Source of the DNA: Rhizobium sp. CCGE 510
GTDB lineage: Bacteria; Pseudomonadota; Alphaproteobacteria; Rhizobiales; Rhizobiaceae
Length of the DNA stretch: 64,000 nucleotides
Assembly (NCBI RefSeq): GCF_000292525.1
Contig: NZ_AEYF01000045.1
Location: 1 to 64,000 of the forward strand
Direction: 5' to 3'
Shown here: positions 7,304-15,766 of the stretch, one piece after another
How positions within the stretch are numbered: the first letter of the stretch is position 1
How the letters are laid out: the number at the start of each line of letters is the position of its first letter
Notes under the pieces: generated by a model
Seen by the model: only the letters and a program-made list of their open reading frames with translations
What the model was told of the DNA's origin: nothing
The model's database searches: none
Program-made: the position numbers and the translations under genes

Positions 7304-8587
7304 TCACGCCGACTGCAGTGCCATCTCCAGATCCGCCACAAGATCATCCGGATGCTCGATGCCGATCGACAGCCGGATTGTCGATTCCAGAACGCCGATA
7401 CGCTGACGGACATCGGCGGGCACGCCGGAATGGGTCATCGTGGCCGGATGGCTCGCCAGCGACTCTGTTCCGCCGAGGCTGACGGCAAGCTTGAAGACCT
7501 GCAGCGCGTTCAGGAATTTGAAGGAGGCCGGCTGACCGCCGCGGATGTCGAAAGAGAAGGTGGAGCCGGCACCGGTGCATTGTGCGGCGAAGGTGCGCCC
7601 CAGCGGCGAGTCCGCATCATGATAGGGAAGGTAGTGAACCTTTTCGACCTTCGGGTGATCGCGCAGGAAATCGGCAACTGCCCGCGCATTGCTGTTTGCC
7701 CGCTCCATGCGCAGCTGCAGCGTTTCCAGCGAACGGCCGAGCATCCAGCAGGAATGCGGATCGAGCTGGGTGCCGATCGCGCCGCGCAGGGCCTTGACCT
7801 GCTTGACGATCCCCTTGCGCCCGAGAACGGCGCCGGCGATCAGATCGGAATGGCCGCCGACATATTTGGTCAGCGAATAAAGCGAGATATCGGCGCCGTG
7901 CTCGATCGGCCGCTGGAAAACCGGCCCGAGCAGCGTGTTGTCGCAGACGACGATCGGCGTATGCCCCTGTTTTGCGCCGATGGCGTCGGCGATGCGCCGG
8001 ATCATCGCGACATCGACCAAGCTGTTGGTCGGGTTGGCGGGCGTTTCGATCAGGATGACGGAGACCCGGCCCTTGGCCATCGCCTCCTCAGCCGCCTTCT
8101 GCACCGACACTTCGCTGACCCCGTCGGCAAAGCCGATGGCGGCGACGCCGAGGTTCAGGAAGGTCTTGGCCAGCAATGTTTCCGTTCCCCCATAGAGCGG
8201 CTGCGAATGCAGGACCGCATCGCCCGGCCGGACGAAGGCAAGCAGGGTGGTGGCGATCGCCGACATGCCTGAGGAAAACAGCGCGCCGCTTTCCGTCCGC
8301 TCATAGACGGCGAGCCTGTCCTCGACGATCTCGCTATTGGGATGATTAAAGCGCGAATAGACGAGACCCGCTCCTTTCCCCTCAGGCGGCTCGCGGCGGC
8401 CGGAGACGTAATCGAAGAAGTCGCGGCCATCCTCGGCGGAGTTGAAAACGAAGGTGGAGGTGAGGAACACCGGCGGCTTGACCGCCCCTTCCGAGAGTTC
8501 GGGATCGTAGCCGTAATTCAGCATCTGCGTTTCGGGATGCAGAGCGTGATTGCCGATATGGGTTTTGGAAGGATGCGGGGCCGTCAT
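7304..8587 (-). CDS. Cys/Met metabolism PLP-dependent enzyme (cystathionine gamma-synthase family)
   Basis: A 427-residue fold-type I PLP enzyme. YSRFNHPN and SSGMSAIATTLLAF bind the phosphate, ETPANPTNSL and CDNTLLGPVFQRP contain the ring-binding Asp, and SLYSLTKYVGGHSDL has the Schiff-base Lys241. The C-terminal SLGGTESLASHPATMTHSGV is typical of gamma-synthase, gamma-lyase and O-acetylhomoserine sulfhydrylase members. Which reaction it performs cannot be settled; the 20-residue N-terminal extension and KQGHTPIVV insertion fit a rhizobial subgroup annotated only at family level. It is a single leftward gene in the cytoplasm. Confidence 0.8.
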   Translation of the reverse strand: MTAPHPSKTHIGNHALHPETQMLNYGYDPELSEGAVKPPVFLTSTFVFNSAEDGRDFFDYVSGRREPPEGKGAGLVYSRFNHPNSEIVEDRLAVYERTESGALFSSGMSAIATTLLAFVRPGDAVLHSQPLYGGTETLLAKTFLNLGVAAIGFADGVSEVSVQKAAEEAMAKGRVSVILIETPANPTNSLVDVAMIRRIADAIGAKQGHTPIVVCDNTLLGPVFQRPIEHGADISLYSLTKYVGGHSDLIAGAVLGRKGIVKQVKALRGAIGTQLDPHSCWMLGRSLETLQLRMERANSNARAVADFLRDHPKVEKVHYLPYHDADSPLGRTFAAQCTGAGSTFSFDIRGGQPASFKFLNALQVFKLAVSLGGTESLASHPATMTHSGVPADVRQRIGVLESTIRLSIGIEHPDDLVADLEMALQSA

Positions 8588-8673
8588 GATCGTCTCCTCT
8601 GTCGGGACTGGCGAAGCATAAAGTACATCAAAACCGCATTGGAGAAGCAGTCATCTATGATGCTCCTCAACGA

Positions 8674-9753
8674 TCAGTTGACGGTCTCGCCCAAAGTGTC
8701 CGCGACATAGGCGCCACGCGCGCCCATCGGCAGCGGCGTGCCCGTTGTCGTATCCCGCGCGGTCTGATGCTCCAGTTCGGCGTTGAGTTCTGCGCCGACA
8801 ACGAGAATGACGACGGAAAGCCAGATCCAGATAAGGAAGCCGATCAGCGCACCGAGCGTGCCGTATGTGGCGTTATAATTGGCGAAATGATCGAGGTAAA
8901 AGGAGAAGCCGAGCGACATGGCCGCCCAGGCGACGGTCGTCAGAACAGCCCCCCACGTCATCCACCGCAGTTTGGCAGGCTCCCGGCTGGGGCCGAAGCG
9001 GTAGACCGATGTGACCGCCACCGCGACGACCAGCAGCAGCAGCGGCCACCGCAGGAGAAGGGCCATGTGTTCCTTGAATTGATCGAGCCAGAGATAGGAG
9101 AGGACGACAGGCATGATCCCGACAAGCGCCACCATGACCACCGTCAGAAGCATGGCGCTCAAGGTGAAGCAGAGGCCTGTGAGGTTCAGCCGGATAAGGC
9201 CGCGCTTTTCGTTCTCCTCATAGGCGACGTTCATCGCATCGAAGATCGCCAGCGTGCCGCTGTGCGTGCTCCATAGCGCGATTCCGAGACCGACGAAGAA
9301 GGTGATGCCAAGCGCACTGTCGCGCTTGTTGACGAGTTCCTTGATCTGATCGGCAAGCAGGTCGAAGGCTCCCGGCGGCATGAGGCCGGCCAATTCGCGG
9401 AGATGTTCGGATATGGTGATCGGATCGGCAACCAGCCCGTAGAGAGCCACCAGAGCCGCCATGGCGGGAAACAGCGCCAGCAGCAGATAGAAGGTCACGC
9501 CCGCGGCAATGAGCGTGACCCGGTCGTTCAGCACTTCATGGTAGACGCGCCAGAACACATCGCGAAGTCCGCTGAGCGGAATAGCCTCGGGCGTCGCGGC
9601 GCTGCGGCCATGATCGTCACCCACGCGGCGGGGTTCCGCAGCCGGGGCAACGGCACTGCGCTCCGTTGCCTGCACCAACGCAAACGCGCCGATCGCCGCA
9701 GCCACCATCGCCGCTGCGATCGACATCTTCTTGAGGTGAAGCACATCTGGCAT
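8674..9753 (-). CDS. YihY/BrkB-family inner membrane protein
   Basis: About 359 residues. After a short N-terminal hydrophobic segment (AAAMVAAAIGAFALVQ) and polar linker comes the YihY domain: VFWRVYHEVLNDRVTLIAAGVTFYLLLALFPA, then five more membrane helices and AWAAMSLGFSFYLDHFANYNATYGTLGALIGFLIWIW, the family signature. The role of the family is unclear; it was formerly misnamed ribonuclease BN. The start at 9753 is preferred over the longer frame because MPDVLHLKK follows a GGAG site. Confidence 0.85.
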   Translation of the reverse strand: MPDVLHLKKMSIAAAMVAAAIGAFALVQATERSAVAPAAEPRRVGDDHGRSAATPEAIPLSGLRDVFWRVYHEVLNDRVTLIAAGVTFYLLLALFPAMAALVALYGLVADPITISEHLRELAGLMPPGAFDLLADQIKELVNKRDSALGITFFVGLGIALWSTHSGTLAIFDAMNVAYEENEKRGLIRLNLTGLCFTLSAMLLTVVMVALVGIMPVVLSYLWLDQFKEHMALLLRWPLLLLVVAVAVTSVYRFGPSREPAKLRWMTWGAVLTTVAWAAMSLGFSFYLDHFANYNATYGTLGALIGFLIWIWLSVVILVVGAELNAELEHQTARDTTTGTPLPMGARGAYVADTLGETVN

Positions 9754-10701
9754 GAGGATGCTCTCCGATCTGGTGCCGGGATAACGCAGAGTGCCGCTAA
9801 AGGATGCAAGCCGCTGCCCCCCGTGACCATTCGAGCGGGGCAAGATCATTCCGCTCCCCGAGCCGGTCGAGCAGCGGCACTTTTGGCCGATTGGGGCTTG
9901 TCAAATCGGTCGTTGCAGGCGAATCTATCACCCGGCGGCAAGGTGCATGTCGCAACTTTTCACATCTTAAACCATTGATATCGTTATCATCACTTCCAGT
10001 TGCGGAAGCAAATTCGCACTTTAGTTTCGTTACTGGCTGAGTGATCTTTTCGACAGGCCTGCCCGACAACCATCGTTGCGGTCTCAAAGACTGCGAATTC
10101 TGCCTCCAATGCGTCTGCAATCTTGCAATTGCGGTGCCTGCAGCGATCGACAAAACCATAACGGCAGTGGCAAATACCTGCAATAGCTGCCCTCGTCATC
10201 AACCGCGAATATTCCGACCCGACCGACGGAGTAGCTTTCGTCCGGCATCATCCCGCCTGCCCGCCGCGGAAGCCGGCGCAGTCTGCCCGCCATCGAGATC
10301 TCGAACCCTCAGTCGACAACGCATTGACGATCCGCGCGCTGCAAAGTCCGGTCTGCGGACCGGGTCGGCGCTGCTTGAGAAACAGCCCCTCCCCTACTTC
10401 ATGACCATTCGGTTCGTCGCATGCCGAGGCCGCAAGACTGCCACGCAAATCGACCAGCCATCGCGCGCATGGATGTGGCGTCACATGGCAGAAGGGCAAC
10501 CGGCTCGATATTTCCAGGCATCGACCGATGCAAAATGCAGGGTCACGTGCCACGACGGCGCACGTGATCACCTCGTCATAAACGTGCGGCAGCTAGGCCT
10601 CGGCCGGGTGACGCCTCGGCCAGAGGTTCTTCCCGGGACAAGGCCCGGAGTCAAGCGGCGGCTCCGTGAGGTCGGTTGCAGCTCCGCTTGTCTGATTGCC
10701 C
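9754..10701. other. long gene-poor stretch
   Basis: Roughly 950 bp with no convincing gene on either strand. Open frames lack ribosome sites and have protein sequence rich in Arg, Ser and Cys typical of shadows. It could be decayed coding DNA. Its right edge leads to a 16-bp palindrome and then the REP array interrupted by an IS. Confidence 0.5.
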
Positions 10702-10717
10702 GTTGTCCGCGGACAAC
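10702..10717. promoter_or_regulatory. 16-bp palindrome GTTGTCCGCGGACAAC, copy 1 (parS-like)
   Basis: A perfect 16-bp palindrome with further arms: TCTGATTGC upstream and GCAATCAGA downstream, each two bases away, making a nearly 40-bp inverted repeat. Two more exact copies lie at 13743 and 13792. It fits the pattern GTTNNNNGCNNNNAAC that I recall for centromere-like sites of rhizobial repABC replicons. A transcription-factor operator is the alternative. Confidence 0.55.
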
Positions 10718-10814
10718 TTGCAATCAGACGATGGCCGCGAAGCCCCTTCGGCACGCCCCGCAACTGGTGTGGACAGCAGCTAAATGCGAGGAGGTGCACC
10801 GACGCTGAATGCAA

Positions 10815-10870
10815 GAAGCAACGTTAGAGCACGCCCTTCGACGCTCCGGCCTTCGGCCTGCGCGCCTCAG
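10815..10870. repeat. REP-array fragment left of the IS1182-like element
   Basis: GCCCTTCGACGCTCCGGCCTTCGGCC and GCGCGCCTCAG match the rightward half-units at 12606, 13170 and 13393. The IS cut this unit at CCTCAG, and the array resumes at 12433. Confidence 0.7.
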
Positions 10871-12427
10871 AGCCTGTGAATGTTTGGTGGCGGCGGCGAT
10901 TGGATTGTGATTCTGTTGGGTGATTGATTTGCTTGGGGGATGATCGTGAGCGACGAGCTGTTCGAAGGATTGCCGGTGCATGGATCGTGGCGCAGTGCTC
11001 AGGTGGGGCGCGGGGCGGCGCGCATGCGCGAGCCGGTGCGCGATCAGATCGAGTTGCGAGCCGTGGATATCGACAGCTTGATTGGCCAGGATCACGCAGT
11101 GCGCGTTATTTGGCGCTATGTCGAGGGACTGGATCTGAGCGCGCTTGAAGATCGGATCAAAGCGCGTGAGCACCGGCCGGGTCATCCGCCGATTTCGCCA
11201 CGGCTTTTGCTGGCGCTGTGGCTCTATGCCAGCAGCGACGGCGTCGGCAGCGCGCGGGCGCTGGAACGGCTGTGCGGGAGCCACGACGTCTATCGCTGGC
11301 TGTGTGGCGGTGTCTCGGTGAACTATCACACGCTGGCGGATTTTCGGGTTGGTTGCGCCGATTTGCTCGACCGACTGCTGGCCGAGCATCTGGCGGCGCT
11401 TGCCGATGCCGGCCTCGTCGTTCTCGATAGTCTGGCGCAGGATGGCGTGCGGGTCCGGGCGAGCGCGGGGGCCGCCTCGTTCGGCCGCAAGGCGACGCTT
11501 GATCGGCATCTTTCCATTGCCGAGGCGGTTGTGGATCAGCTCAAGCACGAGGTCGATGCGCGTTCGGATGCCAGCACTCGGCGCATCGAGGCGGCCAGGG
11601 AACGAGCGGCGCGTGAGCGCGGCGAGCGGCTCAGAGCAGCCCAGGTGGCCCTTGACGAGATCCAGCGCCATCGCCAGGCGCGCGAAGAAAAGCGCGGCAA
11701 TGGCAAAAAGCCGAAGGAGCCTCGCGCCTCCAGCACAGATGCACAGGCGCGGGTGATGAAGATGGCCGACGGCGGCTTCCGTCCGGGTTATAATGTGCAG
11801 GTTGCGAGCACGGCCGGTGAGCAGTTCGTGGTCGGGCTCGAAGTGACCAATGCCGGCTCCGACCGCGGCCTCATGCGGCCGATGCTGGAGCGGTTACGCG
11901 CGCTGAGCGGCCATCTGCCGCGACGTTATCTCGCCGATGGCGGCTTTTGCAGCGCTGAAGATATCGAATGGGCGCACGGCGAAGGGGTTGAAGTCTTTTG
12001 TCCGCCCACCCATTCCAAGCACGGAACCGATCCCTTCTTACCGCGGCGCGGCGACGGTCCGGGTGTATCAGCCTGGCGGGCCCGCATGGGAAGCGAGGCG
12101 GGCAAGGCTCAGTACAAACCCCGCTCGATCTGCGAATGCATCCATGCCCGCTGGCGCAACTGGAATCTGCGACAATTGACGGTGCGCGGCATCGAAAAGG
12201 TCCAGGCCGTCGTGCTCTGCTACGCACTCACCAACAATATCTTGCAAGGCCATCGGCTTGCCAATGGCTAAACCACTGCAATCACCCAGACACCAACACG
12301 CGACCACCCGAACGCACCTCGCAATCGGCTAACCCTCGATGACATCGGCCAGCCAAGACTGGCCAAGACCAACCAAAACCGCCCAAAATCGGCCAGAAAC
12401 GCACCAGCTTCAAAAGCTTCACAAGCT
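10871..12427 (+). mobile_element. complete IS1182-like insertion sequence
   Basis: The element is 1,557 bp. The left end AGCCTGTGAATGTTTGG and the reverse complement of the right end AGCTTGTGAAGCTTTTG agree at 13 of 17 positions. CTCAG occurs directly outside both ends (10866-10870 and 12428-12432), a 5-bp target duplication. The target is the CCTCAG arm of a REP palindrome: GCGCGCCTCAG on the left and GTTGAGG on the right. One transposase gene fills the element. Confidence 0.85.
10940..12271 (+). CDS. IS1182-family DDE transposase
   Basis: A 443-residue transposase. The N-terminal part (residues 35-130) has the family segment RLLLALWLYASSDGVGSARALERLC and VSVNYHTLADFR. The catalytic domain shows LAQDGVRVRASAG (first Asp), RRYLADGGFCSAEDIEWA (second Asp) and a C-terminal R-E region near ARMGSEAGKAQYKPRS. 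A charged coiled-coil insertion (about 200-265, rich in Arg, Glu and Lys) separates the first Asp from the rest. The frame is uninterrupted and ends inside the right inverted repeat region, so the element may be active. Confidence 0.9.
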   Translation: MIVSDELFEGLPVHGSWRSAQVGRGAARMREPVRDQIELRAVDIDSLIGQDHAVRVIWRYVEGLDLSALEDRIKAREHRPGHPPISPRLLLALWLYASSDGVGSARALERLCGSHDVYRWLCGGVSVNYHTLADFRVGCADLLDRLLAEHLAALADAGLVVLDSLAQDGVRVRASAGAASFGRKATLDRHLSIAEAVVDQLKHEVDARSDASTRRIEAARERAARERGERLRAAQVALDEIQRHRQAREEKRGNGKKPKEPRASSTDAQARVMKMADGGFRPGYNVQVASTAGEQFVVGLEVTNAGSDRGLMRPMLERLRALSGHLPRRYLADGGFCSAEDIEWAHGEGVEVFCPPTHSKHGTDPFLPRRGDGPGVSAWRARMGSEAGKAQYKPRSICECIHARWRNWNLRQLTVRGIEKVQAVVLCYALTNNILQGHRLANG

Positions 12428-12432
12428 CTCAG

Positions 12433-13690
12433 GTTGAGGGATGCCGGGAGGGTGGCGACCTCCACAAAAAGACACTGGGGATCCACGCCCAACTACGCGC
12501 GCTGAAGGAAGCCGTACCAGCCCCCCATCCTCAGGCGCCCCGAAGGGCTTCGAAGTACGAGGCGAATGAACCCACGCCGAATGAGAGCAAGGAGCAACGC
12601 TGAGCGCGTCCTTCGAGGCTCCGGCTCTCGGCCTGCGCGCCTGGGAAGTGCTGGAGGATGCCGCACCACCGCCCAGCCGAGAAGCCTCATCCTGAGATCC
12701 CCGCGAGGCCTCGAAGGACGAGGCGAGCGCGCCGTCATGCGCCGACGCCGAATGAATGCAAGGAGCAGCGCTGGAGCACGTCCTTCGGCGCCCCGACACC
12801 CGGCCTGCGGACTTCAGCATGAGGAACGCCTTGGGGATACCACACCATCTTCTTCAGAAGTCTCATCCTGAGGCGCGCCGCAGGGACCTCGAAGGACGAG
12901 GCGGGTGCGCCGTCGTGCGCCGTCGCCGAATGACCGCAAGGAGCAGGGCCGGAGCGCGTCCCATCAAGGCTCCGCCCGTCGGCCCGAGCCGCTCAAGAGG
13001 AAGCACGCCTTGAGGGCGACGCCCTCAACAAGGAACACTGGAGACCTGCGCCCAACAACGGCCTTGGAGGATGCTGTGCCGCAGCCCACGAGAGCCTCAT
13101 GCTGAGGTGCGTCACAAGGGGTCTCGAAGGACGGCGCGGGTGCTCCGATACCGAATGGATGCAGCGCTGGAGCGCGTCCTTCGAGGCTCCGGCCTTCGGC
13201 CCGCGCGCTTCAGGATGAAGAACGCCCAGAGGGCGGCGCCTTCAATATGGAACACCGGGCATCCGCGCCCGACAGCGAGCGCTGGAGGATGCCGTGCCAC
13301 CGCTGACGAGAGTCTCACCCTGAGTTACCCCACAAGAGGCCTTGAAGGGGAGGCGGGTGCTTCGGCACCGAATGACGCAACAAGCAGCGCTGGAGCGTGT
13401 CCTTCGAAGCTCCGGCTTTCGGCCCGCGCGCGTCAGGATGAGGAGTGTTGAAGGATGCCGCCCTCAACAAGGAACGCTGGGGATTGCACCCAATGACAGG
13501 CGTTGCGGAATCCGCGGCCCTGCCCCACGTGAGCCTCATCACGGGCGCCCGCAGGGGCCTCGAAGGGCGGGGCCGCTGGTCCAACGCCGGATGAACGCAA
13601 GAGGCAACGCCAGAGTGCGCCTTCGAGGCTCCGACCTGCGCACCTCCGAATGAGAGAGCCCTGGAGGATGCCGCGCTGAAGACGAGCGAG
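12433..13690. repeat. degenerate tandem array of REP-bearing units
   Basis: About six diverged units of roughly 160-235 bp. Each has an outward half (GAGAGCCTCATCCTGAGG then CCTCGAAGGACGAGGCGGG; landmarks near 12550, 12711, 12890, 13124, 13342, 13561) and a return half (GTCCTTCGAGGCTCCGGCC, GCGCGCCTCAGGATGAGG; near 12606, 12776, 12953, 13170, 13393, 13612). Between them lie conserved linkers such as GGAACACTGGGGAT and GGAGGATGCCG. No frame is conserved across units, so it is noncoding. It is far longer than an ordinary single REP. Confidence 0.8.
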
Positions 13691-13742
13691 GATCAGGCAT
13701 GCAAAGGGTGGATGGCGAGGATCCGCAAATAGTTGCGAATGG

Positions 13743-13758
13743 GTTGTCCGCGGACAAC
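13743..13758. promoter_or_regulatory. 16-bp palindrome GTTGTCCGCGGACAAC, copy 2 (parS-like)
   Basis: Exact copy of the palindrome at 10702, flanked by GAATGG upstream and CCATTC downstream. It lies 49 bp (start to start) before the third copy. Confidence 0.55.
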
Positions 13759-13791
13759 GGGCAACCATTCCAGATCGACGACATAACGCAA

Positions 13792-13807
13792 GTTGTCCGC
13801 GGACAAC
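13792..13807. promoter_or_regulatory. 16-bp palindrome GTTGTCCGCGGACAAC, copy 3 (parS-like)
   Basis: Third exact copy, about 84 bp before the predicted small-RNA promoter. Clustering of exact copies in gene-free DNA suits a partition site or an operator group; no gene starts nearby on either strand. Confidence 0.55.
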
Positions 13808-13890
13808 GCCATACAGAATCCGCGAGTCATCCATAAGCGGCGCCTATTCGACGTCCTCCAGCCCGTCACCCGCCATACCCAGCCCTCAAG

Positions 13891-13919
13891 CTTGAATTTA
13901 CCGCACTGCGACACTACCT
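13891..13919 (+). promoter_or_regulatory. sigma70-type promoter of the small RNA
   Basis: CTTGAA at 13891-13896 and CTACCT at 13914-13919 are 17 bp apart, close to the rhizobial housekeeping pattern CTTGAC-N17-CTATAT. The predicted start, about 13926, coincides with the first stem of the RNA. Confidence 0.55.
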
Positions 13920-13925
13920 CGTGGT

Positions 13926-14044
13926 GGACCGAAGCGCTTAACCCCTCCGAGCCGCTTCGGTCCGACGGACAGCATTCCTCCTCCCAGGCTGTCGGTCACT
14001 ATCGAAGCCCGGCGCCCTCTCCCGCGCCGGGCTTCTGTTGTTTC
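13926..14044 (+). ncRNA. probable alpha-r14 (NfeR-type) trans-acting small RNA
   Basis: Three consecutive hairpins. Stem 1 is GGACCGAAGCG (13926-13936) with CGCTTCGGTCC (13953-13963), loop containing CCCCTCC. Stem 2 is GACGGACAGC (13964-13973) with GCTGTCGGTC (13988-13997), and its loop shows CCTCCTCCC, the anti-Shine-Dalgarno motif of the alpha-r14 family. Stem 3 is a 12-bp terminator, 14004-14015 with 14024-14035, followed by TGTTGTTT. Length (about 119 nt) and architecture fit the family, whose Sinorhizobium member NfeR1 regulates mRNAs, many for transporters. Assignment rests on structure and motif without a database search. Confidence 0.75.
14004..14043 (+). terminator. intrinsic terminator of the small RNA
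   Basis: GAAGCCCGGCGC pairs perfectly with GCGCCGGGCTTC around the loop CCTCTCCC; a T-rich tail TGTTGTTT follows. Confidence 0.85.
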
Positions 14045-14565
14045 GGCAAACCACTGGAATCGCCGGACGGGCAACATCCTCCAATTCTTCCACTCCTGTC
14101 GATCAGTCCTGAAACGAGACGCGCCGGGATCGGCGGATCCAGCGGCAAACTCATTGCCTGCATCGCCAACTTGCGTCGAAGCTGCCGCGTTGCCGCCAGC
14201 AGTGGCGCGCAATTCAATATCTACTTTCGCCGGCATGGCCGTGGCGCGAATGCACGGCGCCTAAATCTCAAAGATCATAGACATTAAATTTCAACATCAG
14301 ATTTTTGCGCATCACTGGGAAGGCGCCGGTGGCGAGCTTGCACTAAGCTTCGGAAAGATCGGATTTAAGGTCGACACTCCGAGTGCCATCGCTCCAACCG
14401 TCTCCGCCGGGCTTCGGATCTAGCATTTCGTCTCAGATCAAAACTGCGCCAACTGAACGCACCGGGTCAAAAGGCGAGGGGCATCGAGATCTTCGGCGCG
14501 GTGGTGCGCTGCATTGCTCATGTTCGCAAACGAGATGGAGCAGGCGGCTCTCTGGAATGAATGTC
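14045..14565. other. intergenic region without a supportable gene
   Basis: About 520 bp between the small RNA and the methyltransferase stop. No frame has a ribosome site or recognisable product. Nothing else was seen. Confidence 0.5.
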
Positions 14566-15459
14566 TCAGGGGTCGTCATAACAAAGCGCCCATTGGTCGC
14601 CGATATACCAGCAGCGCCCTATCCGCGGGTCCGTCTTCCAGAGCAGGCTTTTGATGAACTCGATGCCGCCGCGCTTGAACGCTGCTGTCAGCGCCTCGAT
14701 CTCGTTCTCGTCGATCGTCAGTCCACCATCGGCGCAGACAAAATAAGCTGTGCCGATCCAACGCGCTGAAAATCCACTCGCGTCGCGCTCAATACGAAGT
14801 GCGGCGCCGTAAGACGCATGACGACCGCCATTCGTTGACCGGCCCTGGCGTGGTACGCCGAGTGGCAGCACAAGGCGCCCTCCGGGCCGCAACATTTCGA
14901 TCCAGGGCGCAGCGGGACGCCCGACGGCGAAATTCACGTAGACCGCATCCATCTCTTGCTGCGGCCATTGATTGCCGTCGCCGGAAATGACACTGACATT
15001 GGCCCGATCGGCAAGCGCCGCGTGAGCGTGGCCCGCCAGATCGGGATCCATCTCGATGGCATAGACATGGCCGGTGGCGCCCACCAACTCCGAAAGAATG
15101 GCGCTATAATAACCGGTGCCGGCGCCGATATGGGCGATGCGGTCGCCGATCTGGACGTCCAGTTCCGCCAGGAGCCGGGCATGCAGCGACGGGCTGCCAT
15201 TGTTGACGCCCTTGTCGGGCTGCAAGGCGAACAGCACATCCTGATAGGCCAGAACCAAATCGGCGGAGAGCAGCGGACGATATCCGCCACCCAGATTGGC
15301 GATCTGCCATGGCGGCGCCCCGAGGAATTTTTCGCGAGGCACGACGCCAAAGGCAGCCTCGATCCTCGGATTCGTCGTTCCCGCGGTCGCCGCCACCTGA
15401 TGGGCGTAAGCGCGGCGGATCACCGCAAGTTCGTCGGCCGTGAACATCGCAGTGGGCAT
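14566..15459 (-). CDS. PCMT-type SAM-dependent methyltransferase
   Basis: About 297 residues. VPREKFLGAPPW near the N terminus and IGDRIAHIGAGTGYYSAILSEL (motif I) are typical of the protein-L-isoaspartate methyltransferase family, followed by VYAIEMDPDLA and RPGGRLVLPLG. Known members repair isoaspartyl residues. The acceptor region is atypical: SLHARLLAEL stands where SxPxxVA occurs in PCMT, and a C-terminal extension (residues 200-297) is longer than usual, so another substrate is possible. The start at 15459 has GGAG seven bases upstream and is preferred over a start 57 bases further up. Confidence 0.75.
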   Translation of the reverse strand: MPTAMFTADELAVIRRAYAHQVAATAGTTNPRIEAAFGVVPREKFLGAPPWQIANLGGGYRPLLSADLVLAYQDVLFALQPDKGVNNGSPSLHARLLAELDVQIGDRIAHIGAGTGYYSAILSELVGATGHVYAIEMDPDLAGHAHAALADRANVSVISGDGNQWPQQEMDAVYVNFAVGRPAAPWIEMLRPGGRLVLPLGVPRQGRSTNGGRHASYGAALRIERDASGFSARWIGTAYFVCADGGLTIDENEIEALTAAFKRGGIEFIKSLLWKTDPRIGRCWYIGDQWALCYDDP

Positions 15460-15766
15460 GACTATCTCCGCACATGGCTTTGATCTGTTCAGTTTTGCGC
15501 CTTTGCGTCTGCCCATCTCTCAGGCCGTTATCGGATCACATCGACAGTGGATAGCATCCTCAATAAAGCGCGGGCATTCATGACGGAACTTAAGTACGAT
15601 TTCACTTCCATTGTAGAAAACTTCGTTGTTATGTCACATGCTTAATATGCCGCACTCCTAAGTTGGAAATGTCGAGGCACCAAAGCTTGAGTGCGAGCAG
15701 GCAGCATCAGCCTGAGCCCGCCCGGCCTCCGGGTCTCACACTTTCCCAGGAGCGCCGTCGGCACGA
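15460..15766. other. intergenic region, convergent/divergent spacer
   Basis: About 300 bp upstream of the methyltransferase, AT-rich around 15590-15650, presumably containing its promoter. No gene or repeat was seen. Confidence 0.4.

Noticed and set aside
10041..10808. 255-residue frame left of the IS1182-like element
   Set aside because: No ribosome site, composition typical of a shadow frame, and it runs through the parS-like palindrome.
12433..13690. CRISPR array in the repeat region
   Set aside because: Units are 160-235 bp, diverged and carry internal palindromes; there are no short identical repeats with unique spacers and no cas genes.
13793..14287. 164-residue frame over the small RNA
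   Set aside because: Crosses a terminator-bearing RNA gene and has no supportable start or product.
1..14565. repABC genes or a replication origin near the parS-like sites
   Set aside because: No RepA, RepB or RepC motif appears in any frame.
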